Assembly (NCBI GenBank): GCA_003344405.1
Contig: NOWV01000052.1
Coordinates: forward strand, 372,001 to 436,000
Origin: Trichoplax sp. H2
Lineage: Eukaryota > Placozoa > Uniplacotomia > Trichoplacea
Length of the DNA stretch: 64,000 nt
Direction: 5' to 3'
Both the position numbers and the translations under genes were made by a program. Positions 13,501-24,527 of this stretch are shown piece after piece. How positions within the stretch are numbered: position 1 is the first letter of the stretch; every line of letters starts with the position of its first letter. Below the pieces are notes generated by a model. The model did no database searches. It saw nothing but the letters and a program-made list of their open reading frames with translations, and was not told the DNA's origin.

Positions 13501-16500
13501 TAAAACCTATCAAATTCCATCACTAGTTTCTTATGCTTGTTGAACACTTAATAAACACCTTAATTCTATATTTTTACTTTATTCATTATCACCATTATCC
13601 TACAGTAACATCAAATGATGTCGTTACAATCAAGATTAAAAGCGAAATCAATCCCAAAGTAATTGAAAATAATATTGTCTCACTCGAAAATTATTTACAC
13701 CTGCGCCATGGTACATTCTCCAATGTAACGTAAGTTTTGAAACCTACAAAAAAATAAAAAATGTACATCAGGCATACCGCAAAGTATCCCAATCAAATTA
13801 TAAAGTCACATTACACTCGTTGATGTTGAATGAACTAGAAAATAAATTGCTAACAACTTAATGATTGCTTTTCAAGGATCAATGGCAATAATCTATCTTT
13901 CACAGTTAATCCAAATATAAGAAACGTGACAGCTACCATCGTGTTAGATGCTATTTGTAAGTCTTTCCATTAACTGTATCTTTGTAATCAAAAGTAACTC
14001 TGCATGTTGATTGTCACTTTTGAACACGAAAATAGTTCATCCTTTATCACTGTAATATGCATTACATTATTATAGCAATAGCCAAATATGGATGTGTAAA
14101 TTAGTTATAAACGAGTAGTATCAAACAAGTGTTGTCAATTACATCATTAAAAATACCATAATATAGTAATAAATTCATTCATTCATTTATGATGCACCCA
14201 TATAACATCAATTGATTAACTTAGATCATGGAAATTCTCCATTTAAAGCCATAATGGAACATTCGACAGAAACGCCGGTAATTCTACCCTGATTTAATTT
14301 AATATGATACATCAGTTGAAATTTGTTTGTATACCTAGGAAGAGGAGTAGTAGAAAAACTATGCTGATATATCGGATTAATGCGTTTTTAGATTGATGAT
14401 GAAGACAACGATGAATTGCATATAACGCTTTTGATATGGATCATGGTTGCTGTATTGGTTATTACAGCTCTAGTTAGCTTATTTGTATTCGTATTTAAGA
14501 AAGGGTAAGTTGCTGTACTTGATGTAAATTTGAAGCACTGCATCGAACGCGTTGAAGAAATCACTTAATCAATACTATCGCACTTTATCAATCTCTTCAC
14601 TTTAAAATGGGATTGTTCATAATAAACGTCCATGTCTATGATAGTAAACCTGATAATAAAGAAGATATGGTTGGATTGCTTGCATCTGAATCTGATATCA
14701 CAGATTACGAAGTAAGGGCTCAATGAATTATGTACAATGGCATTTATACTGTATTATCTATCATTTTGTATTCACTTGGATTAATTTGCTTTATTTGCAT
14801 TAAAGTTCCTTTAAATACATCTCTCAATTAGGATTTATGTCGCCAACATGTAGCATCAAAGAAATCTGAAATGGCTGATGGTGCATCTGGTAAAATTATT
14901 ACTATTGGTGATGCTGAGCAAGTAACAGAAGGCCTAGATTCTGTTGCTACTAGCTGGTATGTGAAAATTGACAGCTAAGTTTTGAATAGCCGCATACTAT
15001 ATACCTATACCTTCATCAATCATACTTGTTGGTATTTTATAGGAGCCATGAACCAGTTACGGCAGATATGGATATATCAACTTGCCACGTTGTTTTAGTA
15101 AGTAAACAAATATCATTAATGCTTGTTTATTTATTATATGAAACTATAGCCTATGAATATGGTATTAAGTAATGGAAAGTGATTCTGTATGTTAGTAAAG
15201 TTATTCGTATTCTATTGTAGTCCTACATGGAAGATCATTTGAAAAATAAAGACCGCCTCATGAAAGAATGGGAGGTTTGTTATGACATTTGATTAGAGGC
15301 TTGTAATATTTCAAGTAATATTATAGTTATCAATGAGGATTTTAGTTTTTATGAAGGGGATATATGAAGATATAAACTAGTATAATACATATTTAAGAAT
15401 ATGGTATATTGGAATACATTTGAATATTTATAACTTGAACTATGATTCAGGCTTTGCTAAGGTACAAAGTTGATCGCAGTAGTGGTTTGGTTGCTTCTAG
15501 AGCCGTTAATATTCGATTAAACAGATACAGCGATACCTTTCCATGTAAGTTCACGAATGATATTGGCGCCGTATCATTCGAAATTATATTCAGCCTCTAT
15601 CTACATTAAGTATTCATCTACTTTCCGCAGATGATCATAATCGTGTCGTTCTAACTACCAGTCCAACCAATGATAACGACTACATTAATGCAAGCTACAT
15701 TGTAAGCAATCATTGTCACAAAATTTCACGTTCTTAATTTTGTAAGTACGAATGTACGATGGCGTAATAACTGCTGATAATATTTATTGAATAATATCAT
15801 TTCAATTAGTACGATCATAATCCAAGAAACCCAATGTACATAGCAACACAAGGGCCAATTCCAAATACTAAGGCTCACTTTTGGCAGGTTATTGAAATAA
15901 TTTTTGACGAATCAATAACTTAACTTGGCTTGAAAGAAAAAAATTAAGTAAAATTATTTGCACTTACTGAGAATTTGTAACCGTTACGTATTACTATAGA
16001 TGGTTTGGGAGCAAAAAATTGCCACTGTTGTGATGTTAGCCCGATTAAAAGAAAATGATGTGGTAAATTAACGTTATTGATACCAAAAAAATGAAATCTT
16101 TATTTAACTGATACCAAATGATAGAGATTTCCCCTAGTTATTATTGGTTTTATCACATAATTTATATATTTTTATTCGTCCTTTATTAGGCTGTTTGCGC
16201 TCTATATTGGCCAGAAAAGAAAGGAAAGGAGTGTTACGGTGACTTTGAGGTATATTAGCATAGGGTATATCCAAAAAAGTAAAATCTGTATCTAAATCTT
16301 GGAATTTACTCTCGTTAAGGTTACTCTGGTTTCGGAGCATAATTGGTGTGATGATTATGTTGTTAGAAACTTCTATTTAAGAAATATAAAGGTAAGTAAA
16401 GCAATATTCATGTTACATTTTATGTTATGGATATAATAAAATGCGTTAAAGTCAATGTGCACGTTGTAGCATTCAGTAAAGAACATCTAACTAAAACTAT

Positions 16501-17405
16501 TCAAAATTATGATACTTTCCTGTTTTACCCAATTAATAGAATCAAGAAACGCGTACAGTAACACAATTTCAGTATCTTTCGTGGCCTGATATGGGAATTC
16601 CTAAAGATACAAAAAATTTTTTAGAATTCCGCAGGTAAATTCTTGGTAACTTCTGTTTTATTCAATTATTTACTAGATATATCTGCAGTACATACTTTAT
16701 TATTTTACCTAATATAAATAATGTTTATCTACTGCTAAGTGCTTCATACACTTTATTTTAACTACTGATAATTATTCTACACAGGAAAATAAACAGATCG
16801 TACCATGGTCAAGGTTGTCCAGTTATTATTCATTGCAAGTAAGTTATTTAGAATGTAGTCACTCTTAATGTTGGAGATATTACTTTTGTAGTAACCAAAA
16901 TAAACTAACATAAAAAATGGATTTTTCAACTTTGCAATGGATTGATTCTGTAGCGACGGAGCTGGGCGTGCTGGAACTTATATTCTAATTGATATGACAT
17001 TAAAAAGATTATCTAAAGGTAGCTACGATCAAAACTAACTGCAAGCTATAACCTATTTCTATTATACAGATTTGTAATTAATGGATTTTATTAACGATGA
17101 GTGTGATTTAACATCTTTCTTAGGAACTAAAGAGATTGATATTGCAGCCACTATCGAACATCTAAGAGATCAGCGTATTTCAATGGTAAAAACCAAGGTC
17201 AGACTACATCTTAATATAACCTCGAAAATGTATCATGATGTTTGTTCAATCAAATTCTAGTACTGTATTTAAACTATTGTTGCCCTTAAATGCACTACGC
17301 TAATAATTACTTTTATTGGATATAAATATACAATAGGTCCAGTTTGAATTTGCGCTATCATCGATTGCAGAAGAAGTCAATGATATTCTTAATGCCTTGA
17401 AGTAA
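10560..17405 (+). CDS. PTPRN: receptor-type tyrosine phosphatase of the IA-2/phogrin (PTPRN) family, 5' end uncertain
   Basis: This is a dense-core-vesicle transmembrane protein of the IA-2/IA-2beta family. Exons: 10560-10610, 10891-11427, 13606-13729, 13877-13956, 14225-14277, 14392-14504, 14645-14711, 14832-14956, 15043-15097, 15221-15274, 15451-15544, 15631-15701, 15810-15887, 16000-16062, 16190-16249, 16320-16391, 16540-16634, 16785-16838, 16954-17018, 17124-17197, 17337-17405. All phases agree and the stop is TAA. Exons 1-2 resemble the RESP18-homology region, followed by a Ser/Thr/Pro/Asn-rich linker. Exons 3-4 match the IA-2 mature ectodomain fold. Exon 6 carries an acidic stub and a membrane helix ([20 protein letters not shown]). 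Then come DLCRQH, an NMDIS-like element ([12 protein letters not shown]) and a D2-type PTP domain with DYINASY, WPDMG and HCNDGAGRAG. The P-loop Asp after Cys+1 is the IA-2 hallmark of lost activity. The WPD Asp is kept, unlike vertebrate IA-2. A 53-nt exon (14225-14277) rests on phase only. Family call is firm; the 5' end is not. Confidence 0.9.
11428..13605 (+). other. 2.2-kb intron of the IA-2-like gene
   Basis: It runs from CAG|GTAACG to a TTATCCTACAG| acceptor, with phase 1 on both sides. It contains a minisatellite (11874-11983) and otherwise AT-rich sequence. The short open frames inside it show no similarity to known proteins. Confidence 0.7.
11874..11983. repeat. minisatellite, about 16-bp unit
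   Basis: About seven imperfect units of the type TACTGTRTYGTACTGG run head to tail. The unit shares the TACTG/GTAC core of the dispersed palindromes elsewhere in the window. It lies in the intron between the linker exon and the ectodomain exon of the IA-2-like gene. Confidence 0.85.
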
Positions 17406-19086
17406 TGTGGCCCAATTATTCTATCATGATTTAACTGTAACTTGGGTCGTGTTCCATAGAGTTATAGTTGTATTCATAACTGATTACGGAGTACTGCACT
17501 TGAGATTTGTATCGAAAAGTTCAGTATCTATGCCTATTAGTAATATATAAATCATAAAATTATTAATGCACTTTTATTAGCGAAACAAATTCAATGAATA
17601 GATTACAATTTTGATAACAAGTATAAAATGAGCCTTGTTATCGTGTATTTTAAAAATTATTACCGCAATTAATAACCCTTCATTCGTTGCTCCTATCAAG
17701 TTAATTATTCATTAATTATCAATATCATTATAGAATTCAAATCCATGTTAGCATTACTTAGATGTGTCGTTCAGACAGAATCATCTAAATTTTTCGTCAA
17801 TATAAGGTTAACCTCATTGGTTAAAATATATTCGAATTTGTTTAATCTATGTTACTGTAGCTACTTTTACACGAAAATGTAGCTATTATCATGAAATTTG
17901 CTCTAATGCGATATGATAAATAGTACGAGGCAAAATCTTATTCATGCTATTATATAGAATTATGTTAGCTCGCTATCTATCCTGCTGATTAAAAATTCAA
18001 ATCTATTCTGAAATGATATCTAAATAGATTAATATAGCGAAATATTATTTATTAGAATCGTAATTGTTACCGAAAATTAGGAACAAACATGACTACTGTC
18101 GTAGTTGCTAGTTTACTATTACTGAATGTTATTAACGTAACATAACTTAGCTATTCTATAAAAAATGTCCTTAAAAATATAAATAATAACAATGAATGAG
18201 ACTATAGAGGGTATAGTTGTAAGAAATAAAAAATCTGCAACTGCGTGCAAAGCTAATGCTCTTGTCTAAATTTGTCGTTTCAAAATTTCTTAAGCACGAT
18301 TACTCACCAGTGGTTTGACCGGAAGTTTCTAAAAATGATTACTTATAAATTGCAGTATTGGTCATTTTTACATGAAAGTTGAAGTTAAATAATCACCATA
18401 CAGTTGGCGCTTGGCGATCAAGAGACCTACTAGTTCCAGATATAAGTTACTAAAGCGTGCAATACAGTATTTGGTAGAAGTCTAACTTTATCCGTATTCA
18501 TATTTCTACAGTAGATCTCGTAATCGTTGCTTACCCACCCTTTTGAGTAAAACACTAATGCTACGCGAATTGCCAGTCAGTCAAGTGTCAATTTCAGATA
18601 TTTCATTATAATCAATATTCCTGGAGGATTTTAAGTTGTGGTGATTTCAGCAACAGTAGTAATGTGTTCTATCGGGCTCAAGTCCCTTCAAATTTTCGGA
18701 GTTAGCGAGTTGCAACCTTAAGAGTGAAAACTAAAACCCATTGCCTATCAATGTCAACCCTTGACACAATGTCGATTTCAGCTATTACTCAATTGCATGT
18801 TCCCTTTTCATGATTGATTTTAAACTATAAAATGTTTCATTCATTTAAACTTGCAAGTTGCAGCCATCTCTGATCGCGACCGCCGTCCATTGGACTGGTA
18901 CAGTGCACACTTCACAGTGTACAGTATACAGTACTGTAGCTCAATGTACTGTACTGTAAGTCACAGTACTGTACCAGCCGCAGCACGCTGACGGCCAGAT
19001 CTCAGCTCTGCTGTCTTGGAGATTTCAGCACCAGGTGAACGATTTTTTGAGAAGAATTTTGGTCCAATTGATCCAATTTTCAAGGA
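17406..19086. other. intergenic spacer between the IA-2-like gene and WDR12
   Basis: This holds the 3' flank of the IA-2-like gene and the 5' flank of WDR12, which lie on the same strand. The left part is AT-rich. From about 18520 it becomes less AT-rich and contains a foldback element (18895-18977) shortly before the WDR12 start. No exon was recognised. Confidence 0.6.
18895..18977. repeat. foldback element of TACTGTAC palindromes upstream of WDR12
   Basis: Perfect 10-base arms CTGGTACAGT (18895-18904) and ACTGTACCAG (18968-18977) bracket overlapping palindromes such as TACAGTACTGTA. The outer arms and inner palindromes could fold into a long hairpin. It ends about 110 bases before the WDR12 start codon. 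Whether it is a decayed miniature transposon or a promoter-linked element cannot be told from sequence alone. Confidence 0.8.
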
Positions 19087-22000
19087 ATGGAATTGGAAAA
19101 TGATAAAACTTCTAGCAAGCAGCTGCAGATCCGACTTGTAGCTTTAAACAAACGGTATGCGAACTACGTATCATAGGTAACAATATCCAATAAAATTCCT
19201 CTATCTAGCTGTGAAACATCATGATGCTTTTCGTCATCAGCTCAGCACCTTGTAGTACTACTGTATAGTGTACAGTAGTATGCTTCATTGCAATTCAGGA
19301 TACATACTGTTTTACGTTATATCTTAGAAGAATAGTCGGTAGTTGTTGGCCAAACTATCTAGTATCTTGCAAGTCTACCATCAAATCATAGCTATGTATT
19401 ATGTTGTTTTAGCTTTGATACATCAGGGAATCTATTATCTCTACCAAGCCGGTTTGGATGCGACGAACTGAGTGAAACGGTCCACACCTTGTTATCTGCA
19501 AGTAAGTTTATACTAGCAGTTCCTTCATGATTCATTTATTGACAGTGAAGTAAATAACTTACTATTCAATAGTATAACTCATATTGTAGTTGTAGTAAAG
19601 GCTGCATACTCATGTTGTAATAGTATTAGTAACTATTATTTAAAATTACAATTCGTTCTCGTATCAATACGGTCCTAAATTCGTTGGATATAAGTAATGT
19701 GCATTTGGAATAAACTATAGACTATTCCATCAGTGGTAAACTAACGGTATACATTTCTAATTTTTCTTATCAGATGACATCGAGATACCTGCAAGTGTTC
19801 AATTTGATTTTGCAATCAATAATGATCTATTAAGAGATTCACTCGAAGGATATGTTACATCTAAGAATCTATCCACGGTGAATTGATACAGTAGTCAAAA
19901 TTATGATAAAGCTTTATTCATAAATGGTCATTAATTTAACGGTAATTGTATATACATGTAACCGGATGCAAATGAAATGTAGCATTAGTGCTACGTAAGC
20001 AAGAGAGTATTAATCACTGCTAATCTGAATGCAATGCAGTTTGTGCATATTGCTATAAATGGATTAATCTATGAGTGGGCCAAATCGTGCCAGAAATTTA
20101 TTCTTCTTTTAACATCTTGTAAATATGACCCATAGGAAAGTGTTATTGAAGTTGTCTACTTTCAAAAAGAACCTCCGCCAGATTTTTTAAATACTATCCT
20201 CCATAGCGACTGGATTAAAAGCGTCAGAAGTAAAGATGATTGGTAAGTCTGTGATAATTTTAAATAAAACTTTTTTCTACACAAAAGAAATGGAACAGTT
20301 TGTCGTATGGCAACAATTGCTGACTACGAGGAATTTTTATTTGATCTTAAAGTTGTAGACGATAAAAACGGATAAATTTTCTTAGGAATAGTATAAACAA
20401 TTATGATACATCCGCTGTCAATTGTTATTGTTTCTATTAGCAAAATTATTGTAATGCAGAAAAATTTCTTAAACTTATAAGTATATGGTCATAATGCTTA
20501 ACAAAGGTCACTTCTTAATTTTAAATAACATTGCTTTATAATCAGTATTCTAGCTGGCTCCCTAGATGGTACAGCTAGAATTTGGAATATGGCAGGTACC
20601 AAACTGACCTTATAATTATATACTGTATTAGTAAAGGGTCTCTACCTCATAAACTTTCATATCAAGCCCAGTCTGCCTCTAAAAATTGTCCGCATCTTTG
20701 ATATAATCACATTTTTGTACGATATATTATAAAGGTGAAGAATATGCTATATTTAAAGGCCATGAATCTTATGTTAATGGTGTTGAATGGATCTCTAAAG
20801 GTAGCAAAACCTATCTCTCAATTATCTTATTCTCTACCGGAAATGTATCATTTGTTGCTTTGGATTTACCCTAAGGTTTGTTATTTAGATAATAATCATG
20901 CCACCATAGTGACGGCTTCGCAAGATGGCACCCTACGTTTATGGGAGGTATGAGAACTCACGATGTGCTAGAAATTATGATCAGTATTTTGTTGCTTTAA
21001 ATTATTATCTACACTAAAATGATAAAATTCTTATCACCATTTAGTGGGCAATAGGAACTAAATCCGTGGAGTGTTTGTGTGAATGCAAAGGTCATACACA
21101 AGCTGTCAATGCGGTTACTGTTAATCAATCGAAAACAAAGGTTTGCAAATCAATGTTTTCTCATTTCGAAAGTTAACCGATGGTAAATGGTAGTAATGTT
21201 CTATATTTATTCAGATATGTAGCGTATCTTCAGATAAAATGATCAAAATTTGGTCAACAGGTTGGTACAGCAATGTGTAGTGAATTTATTTTATCCTGAT
21301 ATCTGAGAAGACTGTAATGCTATCGTTGTATTTTAAATTTGAAGATTGTTCCCGGAAAGATGACGACACAACACACCCAATACATAAAAAGATGAAAACA
21401 AATCAAGGTCTACAGAAAGCTGTCGATAAGGTACATGACATCGTATAATTTATCATGTCTCTTAAATTTTATTTGTTTTAAATCACTATACTGATGATTT
21501 ATTTTAATTGAAGCTCCCCGACATCACTCTTTCGGGGCATACTGATGGTATTGATGCTGTAGTTTGGCCGAAAGAAGCTGAAATTATTACTGCTGGATGG
21601 GATCATCGAATCAAAATATGGGATACTGAAGTCGGCGTCAACAAATCCGATATTAATGTAAATAAAGTAGTTAAAGGTATTACATGTTCACCATTTCAGG
21701 ACCTCATAGCTGCCGGAAGCTTCGACGAAGGAATAATTAGACTATATGATCCTCGAGTAGTTGGTAAATATCTGATTTGAAGCTTACATTAAATAATTAT
21801 GGTACCTCAAGGTCTATTGACACTATTTAATAGATCAAACGGTCCTGAAGCTGACTTTAAAGTCCCATAAAAATATCGTTAGTTCACTTTGTTGGTCGAC
21901 AACTGATGAACAACAGTTGGTATCTGGATCTTTTGATAACACTGTTAAGCTTTGGGACATTAGATGGTACTGTAATTACCGTATCGAACGATAATGGACG

Positions 22001-22353
22001 CTATAGCAAGAATTTTGTAGTTACTAAAATAATATATTTTGTTTGTTACTTATTAGCAACCTAGCTCCGTTATATTCAATAGAGGGCCATGAAGACAAAG
22101 TACTTGCAGTCGATTGGTCAGAGCCACAGGTTACAAAAGACTTATTTAATACACCTACTTACAATCAATGCTACACAAGATTGCAGTTAACCTTTTGGCA
22201 AATGTCTATACTGGATATAAAATTAATTATTAATTGTGCATTATCTTTATTTCTCTTAGTAATCACTTTTTTGTTCATTTTTAGTATATCGTTAGTGGAG
22301 GAGCTGACAACAGAATACAGATTTATCAAAGAGAAGTTGCACAGAGATCGTAA
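19087..22353 (+). CDS. WDR12: WDR12 / Ytm1 ribosome biogenesis protein
   Basis: WDR12 is a subunit of the PES1-BOP1-WDR12 (PeBoW) complex needed in the nucleolus for 32S pre-rRNA processing and 60S assembly. Its N-terminal ubiquitin-like NLE domain is the docking site for the AAA remodeller MDN1/Rea1. Exons: 19087-19154, 19413-19501, 19774-19877, 20136-20242, 20546-20595, 20735-20800, 20889-20947, 21045-21140, 21215-21260, 21345-21430, 21514-21763, 21834-21966, 22057-22129, 22285-22353. They sum to 1296 nt, 431 residues, close to the roughly 423 of the human protein. The NLE domain covers about residues 8-100 (KQLQIRLVALNKR onward). WD40 blades follow, with dipeptide ends such as ARIW, LRLW, IKIW, IRLY and VKLW and a closing GGADNRIQIY. 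A Lys-rich insert (HKKMKTNQ, residues about 240-250) lies between blades where vertebrate WDR12 also has a basic insert. The start is the first ATG of the NLE exon. Confidence 0.95.
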
Positions 22354-22367
22354 TACTGTAATATCGT

Positions 22368-22373
22368 AATAAA
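22368..22373 (+). terminator. polyadenylation signal AATAAA of WDR12
   Basis: A canonical AATAAA begins 15 bases after the WDR12 stop codon, before a T-rich stretch. The 3' UTR would be very short, fitting the tight convergent spacing to METTL6. Confidence 0.6.
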
Positions 22374-22670
22374 ATATTTTTAATTAATTACAAGGACTAT
22401 TCATGTGCTGTGTTGGATTGTCTCGTTCTCATTTCCTCCAATATATATATACGTGTATGTATATGCATGATATAAATTAGTGACACTATGCAGCGTATTT
22501 AAATGTAAATGGTGATTGAATTTAGAACGCTACTTATTATTAGGCATAAAAGTTGATCGCTTTTAATAGTAATATGAATTTTATCTAAAATCTATTTACA
22601 TGAGTATCGTCAATATTGAGGCAGTAATAGCGAAGAGATTCTTTACTACTAACAAATGCTATAATCGACG

Positions 22671-22676
22671 TTTAAT
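22671..22676 (-). terminator. possible ATTAAA polyadenylation signal of METTL6
   Basis: Read on the minus strand, ATTAAA lies about 31 bases past the METTL6 stop codon. It is the nearest signal of that type; no canonical AATAAA was seen closer. Confidence 0.35.
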
Positions 22677-22706
22677 ATCAGTTTCTCCTCGGTTATCATC
22701 CGTGTG

Positions 22707-24527
22707 CTATAATTTTTTAAATTTCCCTTGCAAAAATACCCTAGGAACAGAAAGATTTTCCTTTTTATTGACAGTTTGTCGGTATACATATTCGCACGTT
22801 ACGACTTCGAATCCCTCGCCGATGAACAGTTTACGAGTTGCCTCTGGAATAAAAAATTAGTTTATGAATCACGGCAAAATACTATAATACGAATAAATTG
22901 TAAATCATCCTTTTTACATTTTATTTATAACTGAAGTAGTGTCGAATATGCTGAATCAATCGAGATTCAATTTAAAACTTTGGTTCCCATCATCATTACA
23001 GTAATGTGTATGAAAAGCATATCATCACTGTTGCTAATCTTTACCTTCAGAAAAAAAGTAAGCCATCGTACCATCTTGCCTGACATAAAAGTTGTCATCT
23101 ATTTTATGTCCACGAGAGAATCTTAGCATAGCGTGATCATAAATCCCGTAATCGCGAAATAGCAAAGTTCCTCCAGTTGCCATGACCTGTACAAGTTTAT
23201 ATTATATATATAGGTTATATATACATTATGACTATATTGACGCCGACCTAAATAGTATAGTATCTAGGAATTAACGCTACAGTAGAGCTTCGATGTAAGT
23301 TAGTAGTGAGTAGATTCTATAAGATCGACTTAGGAAATTACTTAAATATAAATTATAACTCATTTTTAAAGTTTAAATAGTTATGTTGAAGTATTGTATG
23401 TACTGTACTCATTTCATTCTTAGAAGAACAATACCTTGCCGATATTAGCAATAGCTGCACTCATTTTTTGTGGTGTAATAGCTGACAAGACAAAAATCAA
23501 TGTAGCGATATTGATAGTAGCAGCTGGAATTGACAGCGTCAAATCATCGCAAGTGATGTCGCATACAAAGGCATGGCATTTTGCTTCATCATACAAGCTA
23601 TTGCCCTGATAAAGATAGTAAGTCGATATTGTTTTTCATCATAATAAATATACGGGTATGTCAAGAGCCATTTAGTTACCGTTAGTATACCGGTACTGAG
23701 CAACTTAATACAGGATATCAATGCAATTATTTCTCAATTGCAATTGTTTGTTAACTATTGCAAAATTGGACACTAAAATAGTTCACTTACCTTTACAAAA
23801 TCAATTGCCCGAGGTGAGAAATCGCAAGCGTAAATATAGAGTTGGCATCCTTCTTCAATTAAAGGAAAAACAGCATTACCAACGCCACAACCTACTTCCA
23901 GCATGTAACGTTTGGAGCTTACATTGCTGTTTTTATTATCCTATAACATTTAAGATTATTGTAAGAGTGTGGTTACTGGGAAAATGATTGAATGATTAGT
24001 TCGTACTATCTCCGAGTACAGAGGTCGTAATTTTAAAGATACTTGCATACTACAGTACATCTTTATACTAGTAGATTACAGATGACGCATCAACTTCATA
24101 TTAATCAGACTGCTAAAAAGATTTGTATTTTAATGAAATTCTGCAGCTATCCAATGTGTTGCACGTTTTGCAAAATTTTGCGCCAATTAAAATAGCATGA
24201 TCTTGATTGAATCTGCTTGTGTGTGTATACTCGCATGTAGGTGTATTATTTAAGATCTGATTGACAGTTGATCAAAGTACGGCGAGTTCAATTAGTTCAT
24301 ACCTCGGAGCAGAGTTCTTTAAATTCTCGAGTTGTCCAGTGCCTATCTTTAAAAAATTTTGTAGTATTTCTTTTGTAAAAGAGATCCCAATTTTTTTTAG
24401 CTTCTTTTTCTAATTTCTGTCGTTTGAAAGGTGTCAATAAGACGGTATCCATTGCTAATTGACTGCTCTCTTCTTCAGTCAATTCCCTAACATTATGGGT
24501 CGTCAATTGCACATCGTCGTCCATCAT
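22707..24527 (-). CDS. METTL6: METTL6, tRNA N3-methylcytidine methyltransferase
   Basis: This is a SAM-dependent methyltransferase. The family makes m3C at position 32 of tRNAs, and METTL6 acts on tRNA-Ser together with seryl-tRNA synthetase. Exons in order of translation: 24527-24303, 23940-23791, 23605-23435, 23186-23045, 22843-22707. They sum to 825 nt, 274 residues, close to the 284 of human METTL6. The N-terminal motif NWDLFYKRN then FFKDRHWTTREF (residues 58-69) is diagnostic. SAM motif I is LEVGCGVGN (89-97), followed by ACDFSPRAI (113-121), IFVLSAI, LLFRDYGIYDHAMLRF (about 190-205) and the C-terminal TVNKKENLSVPRVFLQGKF. The start is the second codon of a GTG-ATG-ATG run. It faces WDR12 tail to tail, with 353 bases between the stop codons. 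METTL2/8 would have longer N-termini. Confidence 0.95.

Noticed and set aside
16250-16319. In-frame stop after DFEVY suggesting a broken phosphatase gene
   Set aside because: It is a 70-bp intron (GAG|GTATAT to GTTAAG|GTTACT); removing it restores the conserved [17 protein letters not shown] sequence.
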